Under the pieces are notes generated by a model. The model did not search any database and was not told where the DNA came from. It worked only from the letters and a program-made list of their open reading frames with translations. 64,000 bases of DNA from Orobanche coerulescens. Taxonomy: Eukaryota; Streptophyta; Magnoliopsida; Lamiales; Orobanchaceae. The position numbers were made by a program, and so were the translations under genes. Below, piece after piece: positions 11,579-24,230 of the stretch (the first letter of the stretch is position 1; each line of letters starts with the position of its first letter). The DNA is taken from contig CM065812.1 in assembly GCA_033398695.1 (NCBI GenBank), positions 136,530,858 to 136,594,857 on the forward strand. The letters are read 5' to 3'.

Positions 11579-12400
11579 CAGGCTGGTAACAACATCGAAC
11601 AACTCAACAATGCCTTTAAGGCTAAAAATGACTCAGTAGATCGATTTGGTCTTTCAATCAAAACATACAACTCAATTTCAATATATGCCCACGCAGGGGT
11701 CAAAATACAACGAACTCCCGTACAATGGGGAAAAATACTGCAGCGGAAATAAAGTACAACTGAACCAATACACAACGTACGGTTCCACATGTGATTAGTA
11801 TCGATCCTCTTTCATCATCCTTCATGCCGACCCTGTGCCATGCTCCCTGAAACCTGAATGCAATACAGACATCCACCCCCCGATTACTCGGGGGTTAGCA
11901 AAATTCCACTATTTTGCTAGTACAAGTACAAAGTGCAAATACGAGCCATACAATACAAGTTCCAAGAACGATAATAACTAGGAATCCTTAAAGATTCAAA
12001 AACAACGAAACATATACTTCCCGAGGCAAGAGTTTGGTAAAACATTCTGAAATCGAAAGATCACAAATCAAGGGAAAACAATTTATAAAATGATTTAGAA
12101 TGCCATCGAGAGTTTTAATAGAAAACAATTTAGGATTATCGAATCCCACTCTTTCCAAAATCAACAGGGGCCACAGCCCCAAGGTTTTGTTTTCGCAAAT
12201 AGAAAACCAACACAATTTCACAGGGTCGAAACCCACATCATGTGTCCTCGACGGACATAAAATCAACACAACATAATCACCCAAGATACGCAAATCTTGG
12301 TCACGCGTCCGAGGTACTCGACCTGGAAAAAACCATTGGATAAGATTACACAAATACAACACAAACTCGTGAATCCAGAGTGAAGTCATAGATTCCCTCG

Positions 12401-12735
12401 AGGCCTCGCCGGACCCTCCCGAGGTGATCAAAACACATTCACAATAATATACACACCAACTTGTGAATCCAGGGCTATGCCATTGGATTCCATCCGTGGC
12501 CCCGCCGGACCCTCCCGAGGTGAGCAAAATTCATAACACCGTGAACATATGCCACGTCATACCACCGTGATCACTTGCCACGTCATCTCACGATTGGATC
12601 AATCACTTGTTGTCGCCTGACCATATGATCACATGCCATATGTCACCGCAGGTCTCGTCTTAGGCTCTCACGGTTGGATCAATCACTTGTTGCATCCTGA
12701 CCACATGGTCACATGCCATGTGTCACCGTAGACCT
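12401..12735 (-). repeat. Two tandem-like duplications inside TekA
   Basis: The segment around gccggaccctcccgaggtga occurs twice (about 12408 and 12505). A roughly 95-bp segment containing ttggatcaatcacttgtt and atgccatatgtcaccg also occurs twice (about 12595-12640 and 12675-12730). Copies differ at several bases. The first repeat also occurs in the TekC LTR (46488-46645), so it is ancestral to the family. Confidence 0.6.
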
Positions 12736-13650
12736 TCGACCATATCCACACATTCATACAAATAACATATCACATCAAGGATATCCAAGTAATTCACCCA
12801 AAGGCAACAAACACAAAGCACGACACAATTGTCAAATCACAACGCACCAAAATGAGATAATATATATATATATATATTATCAAAGCACAACAACAACAAA
12901 AAGAGTGTTCATGGTGTTCACGTAACCATCCACGAAACACAACGTTCACAAAACACACGCGTTTTGAAAGAGAGCCTTTAACAAGGCTAACCGAATCTTT
13001 GAAAGTTCAATTCAAACGACCAAACAACCACATTTAGACGATCACTAATTATCATATCCATAAAACAAGAATTGTATGGACAAGGTACTTGCCTCGAATA
13101 ACCACAATCGCAAAGAACCGATCGAAGTAGGTTGGCACGAACCGACTACGAACCCGCCGACTCCACCGAGCGCTAACCCGCGACAATAAACTACGAACAA
13201 CAATAACAATAATGAAAATGAATTCCATAGCACGACCTAAAGTCGCTGAATCCAAAGAACAAACGATGAAAGTTCAAGGGTTTCCCCCAAAACGGCCAAG
13301 AACACGAATCGACCCGTCAAAACATGAAAACAGAATTCCAACCCGAAATATGGATATACAATCCATAGGATATGTTTAACAACATCATTAAACAACAATC
13401 GGTTTATCAAAACCGGATGGAAGACGAAATCAAGAACAAAACTCCAAAAAGTCAACTCTAGGGATTCAAGAAAAATACCTAGATCCGGTAAAGAACAATG
13501 GATTAGATGATGTTATAATCACCTAGGGTACTCCAAAACACCTTTGGATGGAAGAAAATCAGCCCAGATGCGAACCCTAGTCGCCACGTCTCAAACTCGC
13601 GGAGGAAGAAGAAGAAATGAAGAAAAATGCAGATTCTAGACTGGTGTCCA

Positions 13651-14046
13651 GTATTTATACTGGACACAATTAGCGTGCGCTAATCATTAAGGTTAGCGTG
13701 CACTGTCGCGGCACCGAACAAAACTCCTGACCAAAAATACACTGTTAGCGTGCGCTAATCCCAAGTGTTAGCGTGCGCTAACGAGAACTTCAGATGTAGT
13801 CCAATAGCTCCTGGACTGCCCTGAACTACCAGGTAGCGTGCACTATCCTCCCCTTAGCGTGCGCTACCAACGCACTCTAGCGCGCGCTATGACACTAAAT
13901 AGCGTGCGCTAATCAACGTCTGAACCCAGTCCAGTGGCCTCTGGACTGTTTCTGCACCACCCGTTAGCGCGCGCTAACTAAAACACTTAGCGTGCGCTAA
14001 CTACGGAACCTTAGCGCGCGCTAGCCGCAAAGCGTAGCGTGCGCTA
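13651..14046 (-). promoter_or_regulatory. TekA promoter: 12-copy palindrome array ending 11 bp before a TATA box
   Basis: Copies of TAGCGYGCGCTA start at 14035, 14012, 13988, 13965, then 13900, 13878, 13855, 13834, then 13769, 13746, and 13694, 13671 (plus-strand coordinates). Pitch inside groups is 21-24 bp. The two 65-bp gaps contain AGTCCAG-type dyads (13799-13816 and 13928-13947). The minus-strand TATA box TATAAATAC lies at 13659-13651, exactly 11 bp after the last palindrome. The palindromes are better conserved than the spacers, which suggests they bind a protein. Confidence 0.75.
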
Positions 14047-14446
14047 ACGACTCAGAGAGACAACAACAGAACATCTCAGAAATGGGTATGACGACAGATA
14101 CCCACAACTTTGGGAAATTACAAAATGGCCCAAAACACCCGAAAATATTGATACGTGATCGAATAACCAAACCGAAGTTCACAACACGTCTAACAAGGTT
14201 AAACGGACTTACGGGAAACTCAAAACAACGATTTCGAACGAGATTCTCAAGAATCAAACTCAAGTGCGGAAAAGTCGCTAAGAAGCATGGAACTCAACAA
14301 AATGACACCGAAACGAACTCGAACGTCAAAAAATGCAGAATTAGTCATTCTCAGAATGACGAAACGGTCACAAGCGAGTCGTCAAAACGGACTCCCGCCG
14401 AAAAAAGAAATTTACCGTAAATCAAAATCACGGATATTACACAATC

Positions 14447-16145
14447 GGGGTGTTCTTCTCGAGTAAAATTGCGAGTGGATTCATTGTCATATTGAGAGTT
14501 ATGTCTGCATTAAGTATGACAGATTAATTAGTGACTCGTTCAATTAAGTTCTGAGTATAGAATTAAGGTCTTTTCTATTCTTGTTACCCAGCTCCCACTA
14601 TTTTTATCGGAATAACACATTCCCATGTGAAATCCGGAAGTATCGTCGCACTACTTCATAGTGGTGATCGAGTTCTTTATAAATCTTAATAGAGGGCAAC
14701 CGAACATGTTTCTAGTCTATTAATTTTCATAAAGTGGTGTCCAACACCAACCCATCTAATGGATGATTCGATCTTCTTTTTCCCCTTGTTCACTCCCCTC
14801 AACCTATACGGTTTCTATGGTTTGTGAACAAGTTAAGTTTATACCATCGATGCAAATCAGTTTCACAATTGAATCTTATCCGGCAACCTATCAGGTTTCT
14901 AGGGATAAAATTTGCTCCAACCGAAGGCATCCAATGCGCTCCCGGTAATTTATCCGTCCTCCCCGAACGACTACCCCGATAACTCGGAAGCATAGCACAT
15001 CCGATTTGGATTTCAATTTCCCGAAAACTCGATGGAGGGAAGGAAAACCTTGAAACCTTATAAACTTAATAATTTGTCGTGGGAGAATTTTCGCGATCGT
15101 TACACTTTGCACATTAATCATTTAAGCACGTTTGTGGCATTCATACAATATGAAACAACCATTCACAACCTAGTTGCTACCAACATGTGGTTCATGGATC
15201 GTTCCTAGAAAACAAAAACTCCGTAATCTAATTACAAGTCTTCGTCTTGAATCTTCATCTTCTCGAAACGGATCTTCCTCCGGTCTTCGTCATTACATGT
15301 AAATTTTACATTGAAAATTGCATCCTAGATACAAATATTTCTAGTAAAATAAATAGGCTCAAAATGGCCTTTACAACCCAATGGAATAAAACGAACGATT
15401 CAAAAACTAAGTCCACGAACCACATCCCCATTTAAAAGCATTCATCCAATAAATACTAAATAAATGGAAAGCGTAGAGATACATTGATCCAATCAACAAT
15501 ACGAACCGATCCTATCGATTCACACAATCGGTAATATGAAAACGTTCAAAATAATTCCGTCGATCACAAGTATTCTAATTAATCAATTTTCCCTTATAAA
15601 ATGAAATACCATAAATAATTTTAATCATATTAAATCCAATTTAAAATGTGGGAAATCATTTTTAGGAATACACGAAGAAAACAAGCCCGAAACGGTCCGA
15701 AAAGGGGCCGCGCCGCCCAAACGAGCCAGGCAAGCGGTGGTCGCCAGTGCCACGGGCCGCGGCCCCTTGTGCCTGGGCCGCGGCCCCCAGTCCAGTCCCT
15801 TCCCAGGCGGGCTGCAAAAAGCCCTGGGCCGCGGCCCCCGAGCCCTGGTCCGCGGCCCCCTGCTTCCGGACCACTCTCGGACCGTCCAACGACAATTCGG
15901 GGCTAGTTTTTCGAGCGGATATCCAATATCTATATTTTCCAACATTCATGTCATCAATATAAATCATATTTCCAAGAAATAGAAGATTTATATTTAGACA
16001 TAAACTTACGAAAAATACAACTATAACGAACGAAAAACCTATACCACGATTATGACTAAAATGATTCCAAATCATTCACCATTAAACCGAGCATTCCAAA
16101 TGCCAATATCGTATATACGATCGCAAGACCTACGCTCGATACCAC
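14447..16145 (-). other. Cop1 leader: gag start, untranslated leader and primer site
   Basis: On the minus strand this holds the tRNA primer site next to the LTR (16145-16135, GTGGTATCGAG, initiator-Met type), then about 1.6 kb of leader, and the first gag codons (ATG at 14490). The leader is alignable with those of Cop2 and Cop3 except for a GC-rich block at about 15700-15870. Open frames on both strands here are GC-repeat artefacts. I see no other gene. Confidence 0.8.
15754..15858 (-). repeat. GC-rich palindrome pairs in the Cop1 leader (GGGCCGCGGCCC)
   Basis: The palindrome GGGCCGCGGCCC starts at 15754 and 15775, then at 15826, and in the variant GGTCCGCGGCCC at 15847. So there are two pairs, each with a 21-bp pitch. 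Cop2 and Cop3 have pairs of a different palindrome, GACACGGCCGTGTC, at the same place in the leader. Confidence 0.8.
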
Positions 16146-17597
16146 TGTTGGGATTCAGTGCCTAAAACGAAGGCCCAGCGGAAGCGGTAAAACGAAAATT
16201 AATTCGATCCGAATCCCTACGAGGATCGATCGAGCTACGTATATACGAATATATAAACGAAACATGAGTTACGAGAAAACATACTCTTGTAGTCCGTTGA
16301 TTAAATGGTATCCTTCTCTTGAGCTATTCCCCAAGCTTTAGATTGATCTCTACGAATCTAATCCGCTCCAAGCCCTTGGATGATCCAACGCCGAATGTAC
16401 CGCGTCTCTACTTGCCACGCGCCGGAGAAACGACCGGATTGACTAAATATGGTTATTCTCCAAGGATACGGCTAGAACAAGATTATAGGAGCTTGAATAT
16501 AAAGATTATTACACTCTAAGTGTTTAATCTTTTTCTCTCTATTTTTCTCTCAATAATTCTCTAAGAAAATTGAAGGAAAGAATGAACAAGACGAAGATGA
16601 AGTTGAAGACCATATGAGAAAACCATTTTCTCTCTCTCAAAGTGTAACTCACGGCTGAAATCAAGAACTCAAGAGTGAGAGGTAGTCTTCAATATATTCT
16701 TCTTACAAATCCCACAAAATCAACTTTTCCTTATTTTAAGAGATATCAAATCTCTAATGTCATTAGTCTTCACCCACCAATGAAAGACTAAGACTAAAGG
16801 TAAGAGATAAAAGGTGGGGCGGCCTCTAGAAGGAATCGGACGAGTTCGGTTTGTTTCGGACTCCCGAGAGTCCAATTAGATAAACTCCAATTCCGTTCCG
16901 ATGTATTTATATCAATTAATTAATCCAATTAATTAATCATATCAAATACAAAATTAACATAATTAATTTCTCCAAGAAATAATTATATTCATGAATTGAA
17001 TTAATCACCCAGTAATTTATTTAATTCATTAGGCCGTAAATTAATTTATCTAATAACTCAATTTAGACATCCAATGTCCCAGTAAATTAGATATCCAATA
17101 TCTAATATTCATAATGAGAGAATAAGCTCGATTCATTCCATCGTCAATCCTATTGCGCGACTCAGTAGGTCCGTCCCAGTCAGTAATGGGAGGAACCAAA
17201 GAGTAGTAGCACCACCTAGCCAGCCTGGCGGCCTACACTGTACCCCAACTGAGAACGAATGATTGGGATCATTCAAGAACCATTCTGTCGTGAATACCTG
17301 TAATATCCGGGATTTTTATTCTGATTAATTCAAAAATTTTCTTTTTAGACCGGAAATTTCTCGGTTGCCGAGCGTTGGTATTATTTTCTCGACGATTGAT
17401 TTTGTGTTTATTTAAACAACCGTGTATTTCATGTGTATCGTTTTGGAATTTATCTTGTTGTATTGTGGCTATTTGCATTCGAGGGACATGATGAGTGTTA
17501 TTGGAATATTCATGGTTGGTAATCATTGAGTTTTGTGATTTTCGAATTTGTGTTCGTTTTGGCTGGACTTCGCGAATTTAATGCTGGGAAGTAACAG

Positions 17598-17926
17598 TAG
17601 CGCGCGCTAGACTGCATTTCTAGCGCACTCTAATGATGTGTGAGTAACGCATGCTACTCTTGTGCGTAGCACACTCTAGGCCTGTTGGGCAGTGAGCTTT
17701 CTGGACTCTGGAATGGGGCGTTAGCGCACGCTAATGCCGGTCTAGCGTACGCTATTTCGTTTTATTAGCGCACGTTATTAGTGAATTAGCGCGCGCTATG
17801 TCGGCAGAACAGTGAGGGCAGAATGTTTCTGGACTGCCTTTTTCTTTTTCAATACACCGACTTTCAGCCCGTTAGCGCACGCTAAACTTTAAGCGTAGCG
17901 TGCGCTAATCCCTCCCAGTATATATA
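17598..17926 (+). promoter_or_regulatory. TekB promoter: 10-copy palindrome array ending 11 bp before a TATA box
   Basis: Palindromes start at 17598, 17621, 17645, 17667 (four), 17722, 17743, 17766, 17787 (four), and 17873, 17896 (two). The consensus is TAGCGCRCGCTA, with a few one- or two-base variants such as TAACGCATGCTA. Pitch inside groups is 21-24 bp. TATATATA starts at 17919, 11 bp after the last palindrome and 23 bp from its start, so the TATA box is in phase with the array. Half-sites of the TCTGGACT dyad occur in both long gaps. Confidence 0.75.
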
Positions 17927-18523
17927 TGCTGGGCAGGCTCAGAATTGTCATTTTCTTCCCTTCCTTCTCCTCCTCTGGCGGCTGAGTGTTCTTGAGCGTA
18001 TAAGAGTGCAGATTTCGGTCGGATTTCATCATGCAACAACATTTTTGAGTTCCTAACATCGAGTTATCAACATCTCATCAACTTTTACCGTCTAAATCAA
18101 GGTAAAATCCGCGTGAACCCTAGTTCTTCATATTTTTGGGTTCTTGTTGAGATCTTCGATTCTAAGCTATTTTAGCTCAGATTTGTGTTAGATTATAATT
18201 ATGAAGTCATAATCCCTTGTTTTCCTTGAAGTCTACGGATTTTGTTTCGAGTTTCATCCATTAAATGGAGTATGAACGACTCCGTCCCCATAGTGTTCGA
18301 CTAAATGTTCATGAAGGTAGAACTTAGGGCGAATCCTTCCGTTCTGTGGTGTTGTGTTCTGATTCGGTATTTCAAGGTGTTAGGATTGAATTTTTGAAGG
18401 AAGTGCGGACCGTACGTTCATCCGTTTGCTGTTTCCCGTATCATCCGAATTGAGGCAAGTACCTTGATATACGAATTGTAACTACGTGAAATCATTGTTG
18501 TCGAAGTGTATGAATTTATACGG

Positions 18524-18554
18524 ATATATATATATATGTGTGTATATATATGTG

Positions 18555-18585
<31 letters not shown>

Positions 18586-18738
18586 ATATATAATTATATG
18601 TTAAATATATGCATGTATATACGTATATTGATATATATGCCTATGTCGGCGAATGACGAGTGATGAATGCTAAAACTAGTTGACGTACTCAACTTGGATT
18701 GATGGATGAACTATACTTATTGATATAATATAGTAAGG

Positions 18739-18768
<30 letters not shown>
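18524..18768 (+). repeat. TA-rich microsatellites inside TekB
   Basis: Runs of (TA)n lie at about 18524-18595 and 18738-18768. They are simple repeats in the transcribed part of the LTR. Confidence 0.9.
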
Positions 18769-18770
<2 letters not shown>

Positions 18771-20288
18771 GGTTGAGTCGCAATATAGGGATATATGTGC
18801 GGTGTTGGTTGATTATGCCTGAAGGCTTATTGTGATTGAGTTTTGATTGATAACGTGCGTGATATTGTTTAGCTGTGTAGTTAGGGACTGACGGATAATT
18901 TGTGTGACTTGGTGTACTGAGTTGATAATTGTTGTAACGTTTGTCTGTGTGCTTGATGTTTGAAACAATGTGGATACTTGTTGTGAGAAACGTCGTATCT
19001 GGGAACCTCTGAGGGCGGGGCGTGTACTCCGGCCTGGTGTACGCTGCAATGTGCGGCTCCATATGATTGGTGAACACCAGTGTTACCTAATGCGCGTGCA
19101 AGGGGCGGCTCTTATGGGAGTGATCGTCGGCGCGGTGACATGTTCAAGGGGCGGCCAACATAGTGGAGTGAATGCCGGTACACAGGTGTGCAAGCAAGGC
19201 GTCTGGAAGGCTTATTGGCAACGGATATTTGAGTGATAGCTAAGACCCCATTACCGAACAATTTTCGTAACTCAAAGTTCTTCCAACTCGCTTTAAAATG
19301 TTGGTCTTGATATAGACCGCGATTCGTGTTTCTGAAAGTTTGTTTCAACTTGTTTCAAAATGTTGGTATCATGGTTAATTAACCAAGGATATTTGACGAG
19401 ATCTCCGAGGGTTAATTAATCAGGGGTCTTGAGCAGGATTTATCGAATGAGAGGATGCATCCTTGATTTTATTGTGATGATATTATTTGGATTGGGTCGA
19501 GAACCCCATGAGATGTTGTAATGATTCGCTTGTGATAGTGTTTTATAAATTGGGTCGAGGACCCGAGAGCTTTTGAAGTATTTTCTAAAAGTATTCCCAT
19601 TCGATTTTCAAAACCCCAAGACGGCCCGAGTCATTAATAATGTTTCCAAGCTATCTTATCAAAATACTTTTCCTTTTATAAAATGGATTTTCAAACTAGA
19701 TCTTTTGACTCCTTTGGCTCGTTTAAAGCTTCGTTGGTGTTATGTTCCGTAAAGAGAATATGACTATGTGATTATCTTTCACCTTGTGTATGCGAGTGCT
19801 ATTCTGTGTTGACTATGGGAATGTATGGTTTGTGTTAAGGCTTCGCGGCTGTTGAGTTTTGTGTTGTTATTATTCATATATCTTATATATTATGTACTTG
19901 CACTAGCAAAATTCCAGTTTGCTAACCCCCGAGTTTTCGGGGGGTGGGTGCCTGTTATGCGCTCAGGTTTTGACAGCTCGGGAGCAGTCACAGGATTGGC
20001 TTGGAAGGAGATGGAGGACAACGATGCTAATCACACCAGAGTTAGAGACTTTTCTTTTGTTTCATTTTGGTCGGTATGTCTCTGTCGGTCGAGTATTCAC
20101 CCTTACATGGGTGTAGTTCTCATTTATTAAATTAAGTTTTCGTTCTTTTCCATGTTCAAGTTTATTATTGTCATTGAAATGTGAATGTCGTTAGTTTCTG
20201 AATTGGTTAATGACCTTATCGGTCTGCTTTATAATTAATTTTGACCCCGGACGGTCAATCATTGAGTAGTCTTTTGGAGTTAAGCCTG

Positions 20289-20313
20289 GTAGATCCTTGT
20301 GATAAGGGTCTAC
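20289..20313 (+). promoter_or_regulatory. TekB stem-loop near the LTR 3' end
   Basis: Arms GTAGATCCTT and AAGGGTCTAC pair along all 10 positions with one G-T wobble, around the loop gtgat. CGGCGTGTGACATTCC follows, and the LTR ends 39 bp later. It corresponds to the TekA, TekC and TekD structures. Confidence 0.65.
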
Positions 20314-21207
20314 GGCGTGTGACATTCCCGGTCGTATTCTGGGGGTGTTACAATACCAGTATACATATAAACCCTTCTTTCAAATGTCCCGATCAGGTTA
20401 TAGGGTCACGGTCAGTCAAACCCTATCTGTCCTTGACTCTATGCATGCGTTAATGCAAATCGAGATCATCGAGCTCTCGTGTATCCAATACAACTAGCTC
20501 CAATGCTTTGGCCAAAGACTTATGATCTCATATGCCAATAACCGCATAGGACATATAACCCGCTCACTAACGGGAGAAAGAATTCTATCTTGGTATTCAG
20601 TAGGACCTGCTACTTGCCCGTCAAGATGCACGTCGAGGTTGACCCCCGCCTTTCGGTTTACAGGGTCGAACTACTCTAATGAAAATCTTGACGTCACAAG
20701 CACATCCCTACTAAATCCTCAAGTCGAAGGTTCATGAATACCTATCACAACCTTTCGATTCCGTCATTGACTGTCCCGGAGTGAAATCCGTGTGACGAAT
20801 CGAGGGTGAGTCGGTTCGAGTATACTAATCCAATTAGCATACCTATAACATGTGCTCCCACTAACCATTAGTGTTCGACAGACGCTCTACATGTCAAAGA
20901 ACACATCATACAAGTCTTCACATAAACTTAACGCCCAGTCAAGTTTCATCGACTTGCGAACGATTAAGTATTTGAGCTATAAACCTTTCCAGTGCCTACC
21001 CCCTTATCCAATAAGGAGTGGAACCTTTTGCTCTCAATTACACGGACTAGTTTCTATATGTATATTTACGAGTTAAGAAAGCCAGTAACTACCAGTAAAT
21101 AAAGAAACATTCATTGCCTTATATAAATGTTTTACATAATTTACAAGTACAATGCCCTCACTCAACATCCTCTGAGTGGCATTCGAGGGCATACTCCTAA
21201 CACCATC

Positions 21208-22690
21208 TAGCTCCCCCTCGCCGAAAAATCGAGCTCGGTGGCAAAGACCTCGTCACCTACAACAGAGCCAGGTGATCAGTACATGATCGCCTTGGCTACC
21301 GCTCCGTGAGCCAGAACGCAAGCATCCAGGCTACGGCGATGGCCGCAATGCAGCGCCAGCTCGACGATATGAAAGCGCTCCTAGAAACTGGGGCAGGCGC
21401 CAAGAGAAAGGTCGCCGAACCAAGTAAGTCGCTCGCGGTCCAGATCGAGCTTGCCCCCATGCAACAAAAGATCGCTGCTCCTCAAACACCTTTGTACGAG
21501 GGGAGATCGGACCCCGAGACTCACTTAAGCAAATTCCGGATCTACATGACCGGATGCGGAGCGTCAGACGCGACGAAATGCCGAATGTTCCCATTAACAT
21601 TAGGCAATCTTGCCCATAGGCGGTACATCTCATTGCCACCGCGCTCAATTAGCTGTTTTGAAAAGCTGGCGAGCGACTTCACGTCATACTTCGCCGCCAA
21701 GCTCGCTCGGCCAGAAGGTCCCCACCGCATGATGAAGATCACGCAGGGGAAAGACGAATCCGATGAAGATTACATCGACCGGGTGGATGAAATAGTCCTC
21801 ACCGATGAGCCCATAAGTGACGAGCTCGCCCTCTACTCGGTCTTGGGGAGTTTCGATGGTCTTTCTCCCATGTTCAGGCACCTCACAAAGGACATCCCCC
21901 TGACCTACGCGATCTTCCGCGCCAAGGCCGCCGACTTTGTGGCCAGGCAGAGGTTGCTCACCCTTTGCCTAGGCGAGGGGGCAACCGGAGAGAGGAAGGC
22001 GCCATCTCCCATCCCAAACAAGGCGATTGCCAAGCCCAGAAAGGCGGTCGCGAAGCCACCCGGTGAGTTCAAGGCCTTTGAGGACGTGGAGGTTCACCTC
22101 CTCCGCAACCTCAATCTATCTCCGACCTATATCTTCAATGCCATCAAGGGGCGCGAATGGCTAAGCAAGCCAAAGCCAATGTGGGACAACGGTCATCTGG
22201 ACTGCAATAAATTTTGTGCCTACCACAAAAGTCCCGGCCACAGCACCAGCCAATGCCGCGACCTCCTCAGACAACTCTGGAGATTGTTCGAGGAAGGCAA
22301 GCTGGACAGTTTAGTAACCAAGCCAGAGCCCCGGGCAGAAAGGACCAGGGGCCGCAATCGTCGACAGAACAACGACCATCAACCTCCGAATCCGGTCGCC
22401 AGAATCGAGCGAGATGATCCGAAGTACTTAGATGAGTTGATCCCTCCGATCAACCCCGGCGGCCGGATCAATATGCTTCAATCAGGAGGTGGAAATCTCG
22501 TAGGTCTTTCCCCGGTTTCCACCATGTCAAACAAAAAATGGAAGGCCGAGATGAGGGCGTTCTCCGGATTCCATATCGTGGTGGCCCCGGAGCCAACCAT
22601 ATCCAGATATGCGCTCATCTCCTTCTCCAACAAGGATAGGGAGGGAGTGCAGTGCCCCAAGGGGGATGCCTTGGTGATCTCTGCATGTAT
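21208..22690 (+). pseudogene. Tat1 gag, core and zinc-knuckle part
   Basis: After Cop1 the gag frame continues; from 21306 it is open for 522 codons. The Retrotrans_gag-type core includes APQTPLYEGRSDPETHLSKF and HRRYISLPPRSISCFEKLAS (about residues 58-125), matching the Tat-group pattern of a DPE-H-L-F block followed by a W/Y-SLPP-SI block. The knuckle FCAYHKSPGHSTSQC (near 22212-22256) is the Tat-type gag zinc motif, followed by the usual RDLLRQLWRLFEEGKL. Gag forms the capsid around the element RNA. This part is well preserved and is only cut off from its N-terminal end. Confidence 0.9.
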
Positions 22691-23137
22691 CATTGGGAAA
22701 ACAGTCGATCGCGTGCTGGTTGACAATGGGAGATTTTGCAACATCATATTCAAGTCTGCTCTGGACCAGCTCGGCAACCTGACCAAATTCATCAAGCCGT
22801 TCGAACCGTGCTTCAAGGGTTCGGCAACAATACGGTCAAAGCCTATGGAAGGATCAAGCTCTCCATCGAGCTAGTCTGCTATTACGATCCTAAGGTTAAG
22901 ATCACTGGGAACCTGAACTTTGTAATCATAGACATGCCCAACATCTATAATGGGTTCCTAGGTCGCCCCTTTCTAGAAACCTTTGAGGCGGTCGCCTCCT
23001 CTTTCTTTTATTATATCAAGTTCCCCACTATCGAAGGGATAGTCGGTACTGTAAAAGGAGATCAGCTAATGGCAAAGAAGTGTTTGAACTACTCTTGGGT
23101 TGTAGCTTTTCCTTTGAACATTTCTTGTCCTGTGTAA
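22691..23137 (+). pseudogene. Tat1 aspartic protease (frameshifted)
   Basis: The catalytic loop appears as VDRVLVDNGRFCNIIF; DNG in place of DTG or DSG is known in the Tat group. The normal following serine is changed to Arg. A frame change near 22830 moves the rest into the frame that reads LNFVIIDMPNIYNGFLGRPF and IKFPTIEGIVGTVKGDQ, the typical second half of this protease. The protease would cut the gag-pol polyprotein. The frameshift breaks it. Confidence 0.85.
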
Positions 23138-23162
23138 CACTGGGACGATCGACAACCAACCA

Positions 23163-24230
23163 ATGGAGATCGACGAGCCAAGCACCTTATACCAGCCCAA
23201 CTCAGAAGACAACATCTCTCATCGATCGTCGGACAACATCGAACCGAGGATTGGATTCGAGCAAAGCCTCGACGTTGATCCAAGGATCGAGTCCAGGGAT
23301 CGCTCCAAACTAGAAGCAACTGTCCCCACCGAAGAGTTAGAAAGTATAACAATCGATCCGGCTCGCCCGAAGCGGGAAGTGCAGATCGGCTCGAGCGTCG
23401 ATCCCGAGCTAAAAGACAATCTGATCAGTTTACTATGGCAGAACATCGGAATCTTTGCCTGGTCGCATCAAGATATGGTCGGCATCAATCCTGAACATGC
23501 TTGCCACTATCTGAAGATCGACCCAGCAAGGAAGCCTTTTCACCAAAAACGTAGGAAATTCGGTCCAGAAAAATATGCTGCGCTAGATGTAAAAGTCAAA
23601 AAGCTGCTCGACAATAAACTGATTGGGGTAGCTACCGATGAGCCACAATGGGTGGCCAACGCGGTGCTTCTCAAGAAGGCGAGCGACTCCTGGAGGTTAT
23701 GCATCGATTTCACCGAACTCAACGCGGCTTGTCCGAAAGACCACTTTCCAATGCCTCACATTGACCACTTGGTCGATAGCACGACAGGTTGCGAGATGAT
23801 GTCGTTTATGGACGCCTTCTCCAGATACCATCAGATCCCAATGGTGGAGAAAGACGTAAAACACACATCATTCCACACAGAAAAAGACGTGTTCTTCTGG
23901 GTCCGAATGCCGTTTGGTTTGAAAAATGCGGGGGTGACCTACCAACGCCTAGTCAACGGGATGTTCGCCGATCAAATCGGCAAAACCATGGAGGTTTACA
24001 TTGACGACATTGTGGTCAAGAGCCTCAAAAAGGAAAATCACCTCAAAGACCTCGCTGAGACGTTCGCCATCCTCAAGAATTTCAACATGAAGCTAAACCC
24101 CAAGAAATGCAACTTCGGAGTAAGCTCCGGAAAATTCCTGGGGCACATCGTGATCCAAAGGGTGATCGAGGCGAACCCCACAAAGATCAAGGCGATCCTT
24201 GACATGCAAGAACTACGAAATGTCAAGTAG
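23163..24230 (+). pseudogene. Tat1 reverse transcriptase
   Basis: An open stretch of 355 codons covers a protease-RT linker and most of the RT. It shows WRLCIDFTELNAACPKDHFP, SFMDAFSRYHQIPMVEKD (first catalytic Asp), MPFGLKNAGVTYQRLV and the YIDD box in MEVYIDDIVVKSL, then the thumb start KLNPKKCNFGVSSGKFLGH. All catalytic aspartates are present. The frame ends at a stop just after the start of the connection region, where the family normally continues with QRLTGRLAALNRF-like sequence; that text is visible directly after the TAG at 24228. RT copies the RNA into DNA in the particle. Confidence 0.92.

Larger units (their letters stand above)
11517..14441 (-). mobile_element. TekA: gypsy-like solo LTR, antisense, 2925 bp
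   Basis: In its own orientation it begins TGTAATATCCGTG and ends GGGGGTGTTACA. Perfect 5-bp duplications CAATC flank it at 11512-11516 and 14442-14446. No internal region is present, so it is a solo LTR left by recombination. The first 250 bp match the start of the TekC LTRs, so both belong to one family. The ends resemble LTRs of Tekay/Del-type chromoviruses, but no coding region is there to prove that. It carries a palindrome array, a TATA box and a 3'-end stem-loop, listed separately. Confidence 0.93.
17299..20352 (+). mobile_element. TekB: gypsy-like solo LTR, sense, 3054 bp
   Basis: It begins TGTAATATCCGGGATTTT and ends TCTGGGGGTGTTACA. Perfect 5-bp duplications ATACC flank it (17294-17298 and 20353-20357). 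It is a relative of TekA and TekC with the same ends, promoter array and 3' stem-loop, but much of the sequence between differs. Peptides readable in it are not conserved, and I treat the whole as non-coding LTR. Confidence 0.93.
6144..21202 (-). mobile_element. Cop1: Ty1-copia element, antisense, with RT deletion and two solo LTR insertions
   Basis: LTRs at 6144-8141 and 16146-21202 (the latter split by TekB) are each 1998 bp once TekB and its extra TSD are removed. The outside ends are TGTTGGGATT and CTCCTAACA, and both flanks carry CCATC (6139-6143 and 21203-21207). The body reads right to left: primer site, leader, gag, protease, integrase, then a deleted RT and an RNase H remnant. TekA sits in the gag start and TekB in the 5' LTR. 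Equal LTR lengths suggest a fairly recent insertion. It cannot encode a working RT; see the deletion shared with Cop2. Confidence 0.95.
16146..21202 (-). repeat. Cop1 5' LTR (right end in the window), split by TekB
   Basis: The LTR pieces are 16146-17298 and 20353-21202 (20353-20357 being the TSD copy). Total length without TekB is 1998 bp, the same as the other LTR. Its outside end gives TGTTAGGAGT in element orientation. Confidence 0.93.

Noticed and set aside
13671..14046. CRISPR-like array (short repeats with regular spacers)
   Set aside because: The units are 12-bp palindromes with about 11-bp spacers inside a plant LTR upstream of a TATA box, with no cas genes; the repeat and spacer lengths do not fit CRISPR.
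15625..16075. Overlapping open frames on both strands in the Cop1 leader
   Set aside because: They come from the GC-rich palindromes; Cop2 and Cop3 have different sequence at this place and no shared peptide.
18524..18768. TA-rich tracts as a matrix-attachment site or origin
   Set aside because: Simple (TA)n microsatellites explain them; nothing else supports another role.
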